Assembly (NCBI RefSeq): GCF_018139645.1
Contig: NZ_JAGSPM010000006.1
Location: 1-64,000, forward strand
Origin: Affinundibacterium baiyunense
Lineage (GTDB): Bacteria > Pseudomonadota > Gammaproteobacteria > Burkholderiales > Burkholderiaceae_D
DNA length: 64,000 nt
Reading direction: 5' to 3'
The notes under the pieces are model-generated. The model made no database searches. It had not been told where the DNA came from and saw only the letters and a program-made list of their open reading frames with translations. Position numbers and translations under genes: made by a program. This document shows, piece by piece, positions 25,564 to 33,560 of this stretch; position 1 is the first letter of the stretch, and each line of letters starts with the position of its first letter.

Positions 25564-27399
25564 TTGAGTTTTCTGAGAAAGAAGCCATTTCTCATTGGTA
25601 TTATTTCCTCTGTGTTGGTGAGTGGACTTGCAGATGCTGAGACTTCACTAGTGAGAAATGCGGAGATAGCGCCTGGATTACAAACAAGATCAAGTTCGAT
25701 AGGTGTCACTTGGTCGTCAGTTACGTTATCTGACGTATGGCGACGCCATAAGCCATGTCGAGAAGGGCATTGGACTTATCGGATTCCGGTGACGTCTTTC
25801 CCAAAAAACGATGATTCTGCTGCACTTGTATATCGAGCTGGTAATCGTGTTCATTTCTACCTCGATGACCAAATAATCGCAAGATATGGTGACTTATTTG
25901 ATTCTGATTCAGACTATAGTAATCATGCAATCATCGTATCTTTTCCGAAATTAGAAACGAGAAATCTGAATTCCTTTGTTTATATTCAAGTTGCAGGTGA
26001 CTGTCGACGTTACTCTGGGTTATCTCAAGTTTTAATAGGATCTCAGCAAGATCTTTCAGCTTTACATGCTGAAAAACTGCGTACGTTCTTGTGGTCAACG
26101 ATTGCCATCATAGTTATTTGTGCCATCTTAGGATTTATTAGCTTATCTGCTGCCATTTTGTACAGGTCTTCCAATGCATTGCTGTTTGGGATTGCGTCAG
26201 CACTTTGGGCGTTGCGAGCATGGCTTTGGTCCATGCATGACTTGCCGATTCCATACAGTTACTGGTTTTTTCTGATCGATTTGTGTTTTGGAATTTGGAT
26301 GTCTTTGATTTGTATTCTCGCGTTGAGAGTAAATCAAATTCGAAGCAAGTGGTTGGAGAAGGCACAATGGTTATCTCTTGGCATTTTTTTACTTAGTTCA
26401 ATTGCCTTAATTTTTGGAGCACCATCTGTGTTAAAGGCGCTAGGAATTGATTTAATCGTTGTGGCTGGGGCATTTGCCTTGCTGTCTATAGCACGACAGA
26501 GTATACGAAAACCATCGCCTTCGAATATTGCAGTTGCTCTGGCTGGTTTGCTAATGTTGATTGTCGGTTTATACGATCATTGGAATGTTTGGATTTCCGA
26601 TGCAGCTGACGCATATCAGCGCTTTTACTTCACACCTTTGATCGTTTTGTTTTTCATTCTTGCGATTGGTATCGTATTGAATTTGCGATATGTGCATGCC
26701 ATACGAAGTGACGCTCAGTATAGACACGAATTGGAGGTAGAGGTCGCCAAACAACGGGAGCTATTAGAACATCATCATCAAGAAATGACGGTTCGAGCTC
26801 AGCAAGAAGCAATTAGTTTGGAGCGTGGTCGAATTATGAAAGATATGCATGATGGTTTGGGATCTCAGCTTGTGGGCTTGATGTCTTTGGTCCAAACTGC
26901 GCCTACGCAGCATACGGAAATTGAGTTTGAATTACAGCAAGTGATTGATACGCTTAGAGCGACAATTGATACCTTGAGTCCAAGTGGAGATGATTTGACT
27001 ACAGTATTGGCTCAGTTTCGTTTTCGCTACGAATCTCGCTTGAAACGTTTAAAAATTCAATTGCATTGGCGGGTCAAGCCGTTTCATACGATCAACTGGA
27101 CATCGAACGAATTAATTCAGTTTGAACATATGATTCGTGAAATATTCGCAAACATAATTAAACATGCACAAGCCTCGGAAATCTATGTGGAGGCCGGTGG
27201 ATATGGTCTATATGATAGGTTAATCATAAGAGACAATGGGCGGGGATTCGATCCTTTGATGGTGTTGGGTGGTAGAGGGCTTCGGCATCTACATGAACGT
27301 GCAAAAGATTTAAAAATTCAATTGTCAATTGATAGCGAGATTGGTGATGGCGCAACAGTCCGTTTGCAGTGGGAAGCGGATAGCAACGGTGCAGGTTGA
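25564..27399 (+). CDS. 7TMR-DISM-type sensor histidine kinase (NarX-like HisKA_3)
   Basis: About 611 residues. A signal-like segment (FLIGIISSVLVSGLADAE) precedes an extracytoplasmic beta domain to about 145, then about seven hydrophobic helices (about 170-375), a coiled segment, HisKA_3 with SLERGRIMKDMHDGLGSQL, and an HATPase with IREIFANIIKHA, RDNGRGFD and GGRGLRHL. It is the cognate kinase for the adjacent NarL-type regulator. Start is uncertain: the frame stays open into the regulator gene (ATGs at 25468 and 25495), but TTG at 25564, four bases past the regulator stop, gives the best signal peptide. Confidence 0.82.
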   Translation: MSFLRKKPFLIGIISSVLVSGLADAETSLVRNAEIAPGLQTRSSSIGVTWSSVTLSDVWRRHKPCREGHWTYRIPVTSFPKNDDSAALVYRAGNRVHFYLDDQIIARYGDLFDSDSDYSNHAIIVSFPKLETRNLNSFVYIQVAGDCRRYSGLSQVLIGSQQDLSALHAEKLRTFLWSTIAIIVICAILGFISLSAAILYRSSNALLFGIASALWALRAWLWSMHDLPIPYSYWFFLIDLCFGIWMSLICILALRVNQIRSKWLEKAQWLSLGIFLLSSIALIFGAPSVLKALGIDLIVVAGAFALLSIARQSIRKPSPSNIAVALAGLLMLIVGLYDHWNVWISDAADAYQRFYFTPLIVLFFILAIGIVLNLRYVHAIRSDAQYRHELEVEVAKQRELLEHHHQEMTVRAQQEAISLERGRIMKDMHDGLGSQLVGLMSLVQTAPTQHTEIEFELQQVIDTLRATIDTLSPSGDDLTTVLAQFRFRYESRLKRLKIQLHWRVKPFHTINWTSNELIQFEHMIREIFANIIKHAQASEIYVEAGGYGLYDRLIIRDNGRGFDPLMVLGGRGLRHLHERAKDLKIQLSIDSEIGDGATVRLQWEADSNGAG

Positions 27400-27403
27400 A
27401 TGC

Positions 27404-27424
27404 ATTCTGATTCGTCTTCAGAAT
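27404..27424. terminator. Short hairpin between convergent kinase and glutaredoxin genes
   Basis: ATTCTGA and TCAGAAT form a perfect 7-bp stem with a 7-base loop in the 34-base convergent gap. The plus strand continues TTTAGAGGTTTT. It could terminate both transcripts weakly. Confidence 0.45.
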
Positions 27425-27433
27425 TTAGAGGTT

Positions 27434-27835
27434 TTAATTATTTAGTTGTAAGAGCGCATCATCAATCGCTTGCAAATCAAAACCAGAAATCTTTCGATCG
27501 CCAATCAATATTAAAGGGACAACTTCTCCATTTAATTTTTCAAAGTCTTTCTGCCCTTGTTCATGTAAGTTAACATCGTAGTCTGCAAAAGAAATATTTT
27601 TACTTTTTAAGTATGAGCGTGCCTCTTTGCAGAACGGACATGTCGCCGTTCCATACAAAATAACTTGTGATTTTGCATTGACATAAAAATTCGAATAGTC
27701 ACCTTCTACGTAAGAACTCTTAGCCAATTCTTTGAGATGAATTGCGGCATAACCGATCATCAATCCCAACAGTACCGTCAGAATGAATGCCAGACTTTGC
27801 TTAAAAAAATGCGTATATTTGATTGGATTTGTCAT
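27434..27835 (-). CDS. Membrane-anchored glutaredoxin-like protein
   Basis: A 133-residue protein with one N-terminal hydrophobic helix (about residues 13-33, LAFILTVLLGLMIGYAAIHL) and a glutaredoxin domain (about 57-133). The redox motif is TCPFCKEA (about residues 64-71), followed by VPLILIGDRKISGFD, which carries the cis-Pro region and the usual GG-loop replaced by ISGFD. Basic residues lie on both sides of the helix, so the side on which the domain acts cannot be decided. It neighbours a six-cysteine exported peptide. Confidence 0.82.
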   Translation of the reverse strand: MTNPIKYTHFFKQSLAFILTVLLGLMIGYAAIHLKELAKSSYVEGDYSNFYVNAKSQVILYGTATCPFCKEARSYLKSKNISFADYDVNLHEQGQKDFEKLNGEVVPLILIGDRKISGFDLQAIDDALLQLNN

Positions 27836-27916
27836 AGAAGATTCAACGATCAGATTCTGCTGTTGCGAGCTAGATTGCGATGAAGATATGGAGATTTTTA
27901 TGTCGGCTGTTCCGTG

Positions 27917-27960
27917 ACGATTAAATCATCTTGATTACGAATTGAAGATGATTTAATCGT
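27917..27960. terminator. 16-bp perfect inverted repeat downstream of the six-cysteine peptide gene
   Basis: ACGATTAAATCATCTT (27917-27932) and AAGATGATTTAATCGT (27945-27960) form a perfect 16-bp stem with a 12-base loop, about 40 bases beyond the stop of the minus-strand peptide gene and upstream of the glutaredoxin gene. No T run follows, so it may be a factor-assisted terminator or an RNA-stabilising hairpin. Confidence 0.55.
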
Positions 27961-28001
27961 TGAAGCAGCATACGATGAGCAAAAGATCGCTCAGCTATTT
28001 A

Positions 28002-28214
28002 CTATTTGTGGTTACAAGACTTAGTGCATTTCGCCCAAGAGGCTGCACAAGCCTGTTTTTTTGCGTCTGTTTTAGCGCCTTGCATACATTTCCAGTAGCT
28101 GAACCCGCAGCCAGCAGAACAACCTCCACCGCCGCCACCTGAATTACCGGCGTTCGCTGAAAAAGCCATGCCTACCCCGATAGAACAAGCTAAGGCCAAT
28201 AGTAATCGCTTCAT
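28002..28214 (-). CDS. Small exported six-cysteine peptide with palindromic cysteine spacing
   Basis: A 70-residue protein with a textbook signal peptide (MKRLLLALACSIGVGMAFSANA) and an excellent ribosome-binding site (TAGGAGG). The mature part starts with NSGGGGGG and then has six cysteines spaced C-x3-C-x6-C-x12-C-x6-C-x3-C, which is symmetrical end to end. The two halves look like short amphipathic helices (GFSYWK, AASWAK), so a disulfide-stapled helical hairpin with nested bonds 1-6, 2-5 and 3-4 is plausible. No family recognised. It is not obviously a toxin or RiPP precursor: there is no leader of that type and no maturase nearby. Confidence 0.72.
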   Translation of the reverse strand: MKRLLLALACSIGVGMAFSANAGNSGGGGGGCSAGCGFSYWKCMQGAKTDAKKQACAASWAKCTKSCNHK

Positions 28215-28491
28215 AAAATCTCCTCCTATAAGAATTAAATAAGGTATGTCGATAAAGTTCGCCTAGCTGTCAGAGATTTGCTACGTGAGTTTTATCGCAG
28301 AAAGGATATGATTTTTATGATCGGCTCACTATGCGGAAAATATCTTTGTGATATGCATAAAAATACGATGAAATTAGACTATCGTATGAGTGATGACGCT
28401 AGTGAAAATGCGGGTTACTACTGATTTTTATATTGATAGTCGGAGTCCCCTGTGCAACAAAGTTAAGGGAGGTACGTCAACGCATTGAGTG
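28215..28491. other. Intergenic region upstream of the six-cysteine peptide
   Basis: Part of a 421-base gap between the peptide gene and the DUF4214 gene. It must hold the minus-strand peptide promoter next to 28214. No ORF is convincing. The right end leads into a plus-strand terminator-like hairpin (28492-28518) that has no plus-strand gene upstream. Confidence 0.4.
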
Positions 28492-28518
28492 GACAAATGC
28501 TTTTTGCATTTGTCTTTT
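28492..28518 (+). terminator. Terminator-like hairpin without an upstream plus-strand gene
   Basis: GACAAATGC (28492-28500) and GCATTTGTC (28506-28514) form a perfect 9-bp stem with a TTTTT loop, followed by CTTTTC on the plus strand. No plus-strand CDS precedes it, so it could end a small RNA, or it could act on the minus strand. Confidence 0.5.
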
Positions 28519-28536
28519 CAGGACGATGCTGATTTG

Positions 28537-28584
28537 AAAAATAGTACGGCTGTTGACCGCTTGGCGAAAGCTGTCGACAGCCGT
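28537..28584 (-). terminator. Intrinsic terminator of the DUF4214 gene
   Basis: ACGGCTGTTGAC (28546-28557) pairs with GTCGACAGCCGT (28573-28584), 12 bp with one G-T pair. On the minus strand it is followed by ACTATTTTT. It lies about 50 bases after the stop of the minus-strand RTX/DUF4214 gene. Confidence 0.7.
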
Positions 28585-28635
28585 ATATAATTTATTGACA
28601 TCAAGAGTTTTGGAGATTGTTGCTAGATACTTCGC

Positions 28636-29757
28636 TCAATTACCCCATTCGAGATATTCAATCCCACTTTGAATTTGCCCGATGATCTGCGCTTGATTCT
28701 CTGCACTTTCACTAAAACTAACCAACACTTCGGCACGTGTCATATCGCCGCTATTGAGTTTGTAGTTCCAGAAGTCGTATCCGCCGATATCTGGCGCGCG
28801 GTGTAATACGTTTTGATACAAGGTTGTGATAAAAGTGGCGTTGCTCGTGTAACTGCCGTACTTAGTTTGGAATTCGGCAGATCGGTAGAATTCATTGGCT
28901 ACTCTGGTTAGGCTGACGCCATCATCGAGTTTATCGATCCAGTAACCAAGGCCTTCTAAATCAGGTTTGCGATTGAACGCCGCTTGATACAAGCGATAAG
29001 CCTGACCTGCCGCGCCATTCACGTCAAACGCCAATGCATAGTCATCAAATAGTAAGCGTTCGATTTGCACGACTTGATCTGTGCCTTCTTCACCCAGTTT
29101 GTCTTTGACCAAAAAGTTATTGAGGCTGCCGCTAATATTGTATTCATCAATCTTACCTGCCATGACTAGAAAATCGAGGCCACTACCGCCATTGATATAG
29201 TCATTGCCAGCGCTATTGAGAATCGTATCGCTGCCGCTATAGGCTTCGATATGGTCATCGCCTTTGCTACCACGCAGATAATCATGGCTATAACTTCCAT
29301 AGACGTCGACGCCAGCTACCTTCGTCGCTTCTAAGCCGATCACATAGTCAGTGGCGGCGTAAGATAAATTACTCACTTTGATAAAGTAATCGCCGCGCGA
29401 GTAGTCGCCATGGTAGTCAAAGCTGATGCGACCATCGGTAGTCAGATTTGCAAAGCCAGAATCGACTCCACTGAGTGGTGTGCCAAAGCGATCGGTGATG
29501 GTCACGCGTATGCCGCTAGCATGCTCATTCCAACTATGCGTCTTGCTGTAATTGTTGATCGGATCAGTCGATAAAAAAATTGTGTAATGTCCAGCACCGT
29601 CGAGATTCAATTGGTACCAATCCGTTAAATCATTCGCTGACAATGTACCGAACGACACCATGTCTCGTTGCACCTTAAATGTCGAACTTAAACCATTCGA
29701 ATCAAACCCTTTGGTTCTTTCATCAAAATAACTACCATCACCATAGATGTAGGCCAT
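28636..29757 (-). CDS. RTX-type secreted protein with DUF4214 domains
   Basis: A 373-residue protein without a signal peptide. Residues about 20-150 look like a bacterial pre-peptidase-type beta domain (DWYQLNLDGAGHYTIFL). About 155-200 carries a short hemolysin-type calcium-binding block (GSKGDDHIEAYSGSD, NDYINGGSGLD). About 240-365 is DUF4214 (FNRKPDLEGLGYWIDKL, LHRAPDIGGYDFWNYKL, two repeats). This architecture usually marks type I secreted surface or S-layer-associated proteins. The ATG at 29757 has a good GGAG; an upstream start at 29841 is unsupported. No type I exporter genes are adjacent. Confidence 0.82.
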   Translation of the reverse strand: MAYIYGDGSYFDERTKGFDSNGLSSTFKVQRDMVSFGTLSANDLTDWYQLNLDGAGHYTIFLSTDPINNYSKTHSWNEHASGIRVTITDRFGTPLSGVDSGFANLTTDGRISFDYHGDYSRGDYFIKVSNLSYAATDYVIGLEATKVAGVDVYGSYSHDYLRGSKGDDHIEAYSGSDTILNSAGNDYINGGSGLDFLVMAGKIDEYNISGSLNNFLVKDKLGEEGTDQVVQIERLLFDDYALAFDVNGAAGQAYRLYQAAFNRKPDLEGLGYWIDKLDDGVSLTRVANEFYRSAEFQTKYGSYTSNATFITTLYQNVLHRAPDIGGYDFWNYKLNSGDMTRAEVLVSFSESAENQAQIIGQIQSGIEYLEWGN

Positions 29758-30033
29758 AACAACTCTCCACTGATTCTTTAAAAATAAAATACATCTTGTA
29801 TGGCAAATTGGCGTTAGAACCAGTCTGTCAAATTTAAGCAAATGATGTATTTAAAAAAGGAGAGACAATCCGCGGTTACCTCTTGGGGATTTAACGCGTG
29901 TGTTTTGAAATGCGATGACAGGATTGTTAAAAAAGTTTAAATGACTTTGATGTGTTTAGGCTGAATGAAGTGAGATGGAGCAATGTATCGATGACTGTAC
30001 AAATGTACCAGACTTATGTTCTTCGTGACTTAA

Positions 30034-30375
30034 TTACGATTGAGTATCAAGGCCAAACACCCTCAATTCTTGATCGCAACGACAAGCCTTGGCGATACGT
30101 GCCGCCCAAGCAATTGCTTCTTCATATGAGGCGAGTTCCAATACTGTGAAACCGCCATTGAGTGTAGGTGCCCAGGCATAACCACCTGCCGTGGTAGTGC
30201 CATTAGCAGTAACCAATATCGGCGTAATACTCTCATCGATGCCGCCAGCAAATACATAAACACCAGTCGCTCTCGCTTCTTCAATCACAGCATGTGCGTC
30301 GCGACCGACTTGCGCTAATTCATGCGCAGGTACTTGCATTGCTGCGGCAGGGAATGAAATTAAGTATTTTGTCAT
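30034..30375 (-). CDS. YCII-related domain protein
   Basis: A 113-residue protein of the YCII/DGPF superfamily (ferredoxin-like alpha-beta fold): MTKYLISFPAAAM, GGIDESITPILV, GGFTVLELASYEEAIAWA. Relatives often sit beside ECF sigma factors, but none is nearby here. The function is unknown; some relatives are small enzymes and others putative ligand-binding proteins. Confidence 0.78.
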   Translation of the reverse strand: MTKYLISFPAAAMQVPAHELAQVGRDAHAVIEEARATGVYVFAGGIDESITPILVTANGTTTAGGYAWAPTLNGGFTVLELASYEEAIAWAARIAKACRCDQELRVFGLDTQS

Positions 30376-30457
30376 GATGACGATCTCTTGATGCGATCAA
30401 GTTGATGGTGAATTTGAGTTAGTATTTTTGCGAGAACACCGTTACATTGAATGGGGC

Positions 30458-31027
30458 TTATTTCGAGTTAGCTTGTTTCTTATGTTCGTCTACGGCCTCG
30501 GTGTATTGTCTCGACTTCAGAATAATCGGCATATAGCGAATCTTTCTCTTTTTATCGAGGCTGACATCGTATTTGCCTAGACTTCCTCGAGCACCACAAT
30601 AGGCGCTGCAGGTGGACGCGGAAGTTTGAGTCAGTCTATCCGTAATGCGTAAAGCTTTCTCGTCAGCGGATATTTTTAACGTACAGATTCGTTGTTCTGT
30701 TTGTTCATCTCCGCTTCTATAAATAAATGTGTTTTCGCTATATTTTGCGATGCCGTATATGCCGCATGAGTGCCCATTATAAAACTGTAGTGATATTCGA
30801 AAATATATTGAATCTGCTGAATAAGGCACGATTTCAATAATGTCTTCAGATTGATACTTTTCACCCGAGACCAGCGCATTTTCAAATCTTTCTTTATAAA
30901 CGCCCTCAATCTTCTTAATTACTTGAGATGAAGTAGCAGTGTTTTCGGCGCCTATACCAAAGTTGGATATGCATAAAGCAGTCGCCAAAATTGAGCTGTA
31001 AATTAGTTTCGTGAAATTGATGTGCAT
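30458..31027 (-). CDS. Exported protein of unknown function, 189 residues
   Basis: Not recognised. A signal peptide (SSILATALCISNFGIGAE) predicts export. The mature part has five Cys, including STCSAYCGARGS near the C-terminus, and a polar Lys-rich tail. It belongs to a run of small orphan exported proteins on the minus strand (30.4-32.4 kb) next to the insertion sequence. Confidence 0.6.
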   Translation of the reverse strand: MHINFTKLIYSSILATALCISNFGIGAENTATSSQVIKKIEGVYKERFENALVSGEKYQSEDIIEIVPYSADSIYFRISLQFYNGHSCGIYGIAKYSENTFIYRSGDEQTEQRICTLKISADEKALRITDRLTQTSASTCSAYCGARGSLGKYDVSLDKKRKIRYMPIILKSRQYTEAVDEHKKQANSK

Positions 31028-31127
31028 GGATATGTTCCGAAAATACTAGTTTGTACGTGAAAAGTTTATTTCGCAGCTTATAACCACAGACAGGTCTTCG
31101 AGTTTGGGTACAAGATTAAAGACGAGT

Positions 31128-31748
31128 TTAGCCGCTATAGAACTGACATCCCACTTTTTTCACCAATGCTTTCTCTCCAGCCGTACCCGACAGGAACAGG
31201 CAGTAAGTCGCGTTGTTCTCGGTTTCGGTTTCAATAATGAGGTCGAGCTTACCATCTTTATCGAGGTCGCCTGCCCACACCAGTGAGACGCCCGCACGAA
31301 CTTCCTCTAAGGTCGTGCTCAACACGCCGTTATAAAGCGTAATCTTGCCGGATTTGTTCATGGTGAACCCATATTCCATACCTTTGTAGCTCATTTTGAT
31401 GGTGCCAGGATCGTCTTTAAATAAACGTCTTCGCTCCCCAGAAAACTTCATATTTGGGGTATCGACTTTTCCCGGTGTAAGGCTGCGCTCGTGCAGTAGC
31501 GCAATTGCCTTGTCGTGGTTCGATGTCACCACTTGGTTCTCTATGCTGACCTTAGTTGGCATCAATTCCCAACGTCCATCTTTGACTGCCAGCGCCAGCC
31601 AGTCGTATGCTGGAAAAGTAAACTTATCAAGATCTTCATCCTGGAATTTTCCAGGGATTAGAATCGAAAATGCAATGCCGATATCTTGGGCGATTGCGCA
31701 AGTCAGTGTAGAGACAAGAACCAAGCTGGTGATCATCAATTTACGCAT
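31128..31748 (-). CDS. Exported protein with a calcium-loop-like motif, 206 residues
   Basis: Not recognised. The ATG at 31748 gives a clean signal peptide (MRKLMITSLVLVSTLTCAIA). Near residue 170, DLDKDGKLDLI resembles an EF-hand or FG-GAP-type calcium loop, followed by a Cys-containing C-terminal strand (YCLFLSG, KKVGCQFYSG). A start 17 residues upstream is possible but would bury the signal. The function is unknown. Confidence 0.6.
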   Translation of the reverse strand: MRKLMITSLVLVSTLTCAIAQDIGIAFSILIPGKFQDEDLDKFTFPAYDWLALAVKDGRWELMPTKVSIENQVVTSNHDKAIALLHERSLTPGKVDTPNMKFSGERRRLFKDDPGTIKMSYKGMEYGFTMNKSGKITLYNGVLSTTLEEVRAGVSLVWAGDLDKDGKLDLIIETETENNATYCLFLSGTAGEKALVKKVGCQFYSG

Positions 31749-31811
31749 GAGTGAGATTGGCGTGTGATGTTGCAGTTGAACGCGAAGGAAAGTGAACATG
31801 AGTGCTGATAC

Positions 31812-31994
31812 TTACTCAGTTCTTGCTGCGTCTGTGGAAGTTGTTGGTCTAATCCACAATGTGCCATCAGGTGGTTGAATTAGGCGAGGTGTAGGGGCTT
31901 TAACGCTGATTTGAGATGAGCCGCACAACGCCGCTCTACGAAACCAAAACAATATCACGCCGTCATCCTCGAATGTAATGTTAAGTTCGGTCAT
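31812..31994 (-). CDS. Hypothetical 60-residue protein coupled to the lipoprotein gene
   Basis: Not recognised. It starts four bases after the lipoprotein stop and has GAGG in front of the ATG at 31994, so the two are translationally coupled. The sequence is Pro/Thr-rich toward the end (RLIQPPDGTLWIRP). A longer reading from 32033 would overlap the lipoprotein gene and is rejected. Confidence 0.5.
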   Translation of the reverse strand: MTELNITFEDDGVILFWFRRAALCGSSQISVKAPTPRLIQPPDGTLWIRPTTSTDAARTE

Positions 31995-31998
31995 TGCC

Positions 31999-32367
31999 TC
32001 ATTCTCCTGGTATGTAACGAATAACATTTCCATCTGAATGCAAAATCAATGTAACGTGGCCACCGGGAGAGGTTAAAGGGCGGCCATTTGAGTAGCCGCG
32101 GATAAAAATAGCAAATACTTCAAAGCCCTCGTTCGTCTGTTTAACTCTGTAGCGTGCATCGACCGACCTTTGTGCGCTCCTCTCAAGGTAGGCTTGCACG
32201 CGCAAAACAATACGTCGCTCCTCAACGGAAAAGTGTGGATCATCAGGGCTCAGCATGTCGTCAAAAGACTCGGATGTAGCATTGAACAGAAGAGGCGTGT
32301 TGGTCGATGTTTGTTCTGTACATCCTAGCAACGCAATAAAACTCAACAAAGCGAGAAGAGTACGCAT
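31999..32367 (-). CDS. Small lipoprotein of unknown function, possible second cassette gene
   Basis: A 122-residue lipoprotein (ALLSFIALLGCTEQ, Cys16). The mature part includes a helical middle (ERRIVLRVQAYLERSAQRSV) and a beta-rich end (GGHVTLILHSDGNVIRYIPGE) reminiscent of small cystatin- or NTF2-like folds, but no family is assigned. Its start codon lies 5 bases after a sequence resembling the right half of an attC site (32371-32386), and the insertion sequence abuts this. It may therefore be a cassette gene. Confidence 0.6.
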   Translation of the reverse strand: MRTLLALLSFIALLGCTEQTSTNTPLLFNATSESFDDMLSPDDPHFSVEERRIVLRVQAYLERSAQRSVDARYRVKQTNEGFEVFAIFIRGYSNGRPLTSPGGHVTLILHSDGNVIRYIPGE

Positions 32368-32370
32368 AGA

Positions 32371-32386
32371 ACTTAATGCTTGAGTG
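32371..32386 (-). other. attC-like L''-R'' half beside the insertion sequence
   Basis: On the minus strand CACTCAAGC is followed by ATTAAGT, then TCT and the lipoprotein ATG. ACTCAAGC resembles the L'' box of known attC sites, and ATTAAGT fits the R'' core GTTRRRY except for the first base. It lies immediately outside the left end of the insertion sequence. Confidence 0.45.
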
Positions 32387-32477
32387 ATGGGATGGACTCC
32401 CCCGCCTTTTTGCGCGATATTAAGCGCACTGGTTCACATTGGGGATGGGGGTCAGATTTCAACGTAAGGAGTCCACT

Positions 32478-33560
32478 ATGAATACTACTACTGTGGCCGT
32501 TGATTTGGCCAAATCTGTTTTTCAACTTGCAGTTGCCGATCTGAATTGGCGAGTTATTGAACAACACCGATTGACTCGTGCACAATTCGAACGATGGTTC
32601 ACTAATCGTAACGTTTCGCTGGTCATTATGGAAGCTTGTGGCTCTGCTCATCATTGGGCGCGTTCTTTGAATGCTCTCGGTATCGAAGTCAAGTTACTTT
32701 CAGCAGCATACATCAGAGCTTATGTAAAACGCAATAAAACAGATGCCGCCGATGCATGTGCATTGTTAGAAGCTGTGCGTTGTGCTGATATTCGCCCTGT
32801 TAAGATTAAATCGATTGAGCAACAAGCTTTGCAAGGTTTGCATCGCACACGTTCACTCTGGATGGGAACGCGCACCTCGCGCATCAATGCGCTGCGCGGT
32901 TTCTGTCGTGAATTCGGTATTTCCGTTGCGACTGGAAGTCGCAACGGCATAGAACAAATCTCACGCGTTCTAGCCGATCCAAATACTTCTGTTCCTCATC
33001 TGATACGCGGAACAATGAAGTTGCTGATCGAAGAAATCCATTTACTTGAAGCACGAGTCACCCAATTAGAAAAAGAACTGACCCAGCTCGCGAAGCAAAG
33101 TGCAGCATGCACAACCCTACTTTCAATACCAGGTATCGGCTTATTAACGGCGACCGCGATGATTGCTGCCACAAGTGGAAGCGTTGCTCACTTCAAAGAT
33201 GCTCGTCATTTCGCGAGCTGGTTCGGACTGACGCCGAAAGAGTACTCATCTGGTAACACGCGATACCTAGGACACATTTCCAAACGCGGTGATCGCTATC
33301 TTCGTATGCTTTTAACGCACGGTGCACGCTCCGTTTTGCGAGCGGCTAGCGTCAGCTTTAGTGCGGGGCGACACTTAGACGATCTGCGAAGCTGGGCACT
33401 GAAAGTGCAAGGTCGAACTAACCACAACAAAGCGGCCTGCGCACTAGCCAACAAACTGGCCCGCATTTGCTACGCGACGCTGCGTGATGGTGAAGACTAT
33501 GGAACCGTACAACGCATGAATAAAAAATTAGAAAGGACTTCGTATGCAATGCCAGCTTAA
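32478..33560 (+). CDS. IS110-family (IS1111 group) DEDD transposase
   Basis: A 360-residue recombinase. The N-terminal RuvC-like DEDD domain supplies Asp in AVDLAKS, Glu in IMEACGS, and two Asp in NKTDAADA. The C-terminal Tnp20-type domain contains LLSIPGIGLLTATAMIA and the conserved segment YSSGNTRYLGHISKRGDRYLR (in part), with the likely nucleophilic Ser. The ATG at 32478 has AAGGAG correctly spaced. The frame is intact, so the element may be active. These enzymes recombine via a bridge RNA encoded by the element. Confidence 0.95.
   Translation: MNTTTVAVDLAKSVFQLAVADLNWRVIEQHRLTRAQFERWFTNRNVSLVIMEACGSAHHWARSLNALGIEVKLLSAAYIRAYVKRNKTDAADACALLEAVRCADIRPVKIKSIEQQALQGLHRTRSLWMGTRTSRINALRGFCREFGISVATGSRNGIEQISRVLADPNTSVPHLIRGTMKLLIEEIHLLEARVTQLEKELTQLAKQSAACTTLLSIPGIGLLTATAMIAATSGSVAHFKDARHFASWFGLTPKEYSSGNTRYLGHISKRGDRYLRMLLTHGARSVLRAASVSFSAGRHLDDLRSWALKVQGRTNHNKAACALANKLARICYATLRDGEDYGTVQRMNKKLERTSYAMPA

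Noticed and set aside
28002-28214. RiPP or bacteriocin precursor
   Set aside because: The N-terminus is a normal Sec signal, and no modification enzyme, peptidase-exporter or immunity gene is adjacent.
31755-31790. GTTCAAC-type core between the small coupled gene and the next exported protein, considered as a second attC
   Set aside because: No matching GTTRRRY partner or L boxes at the right distance; too weak to call.
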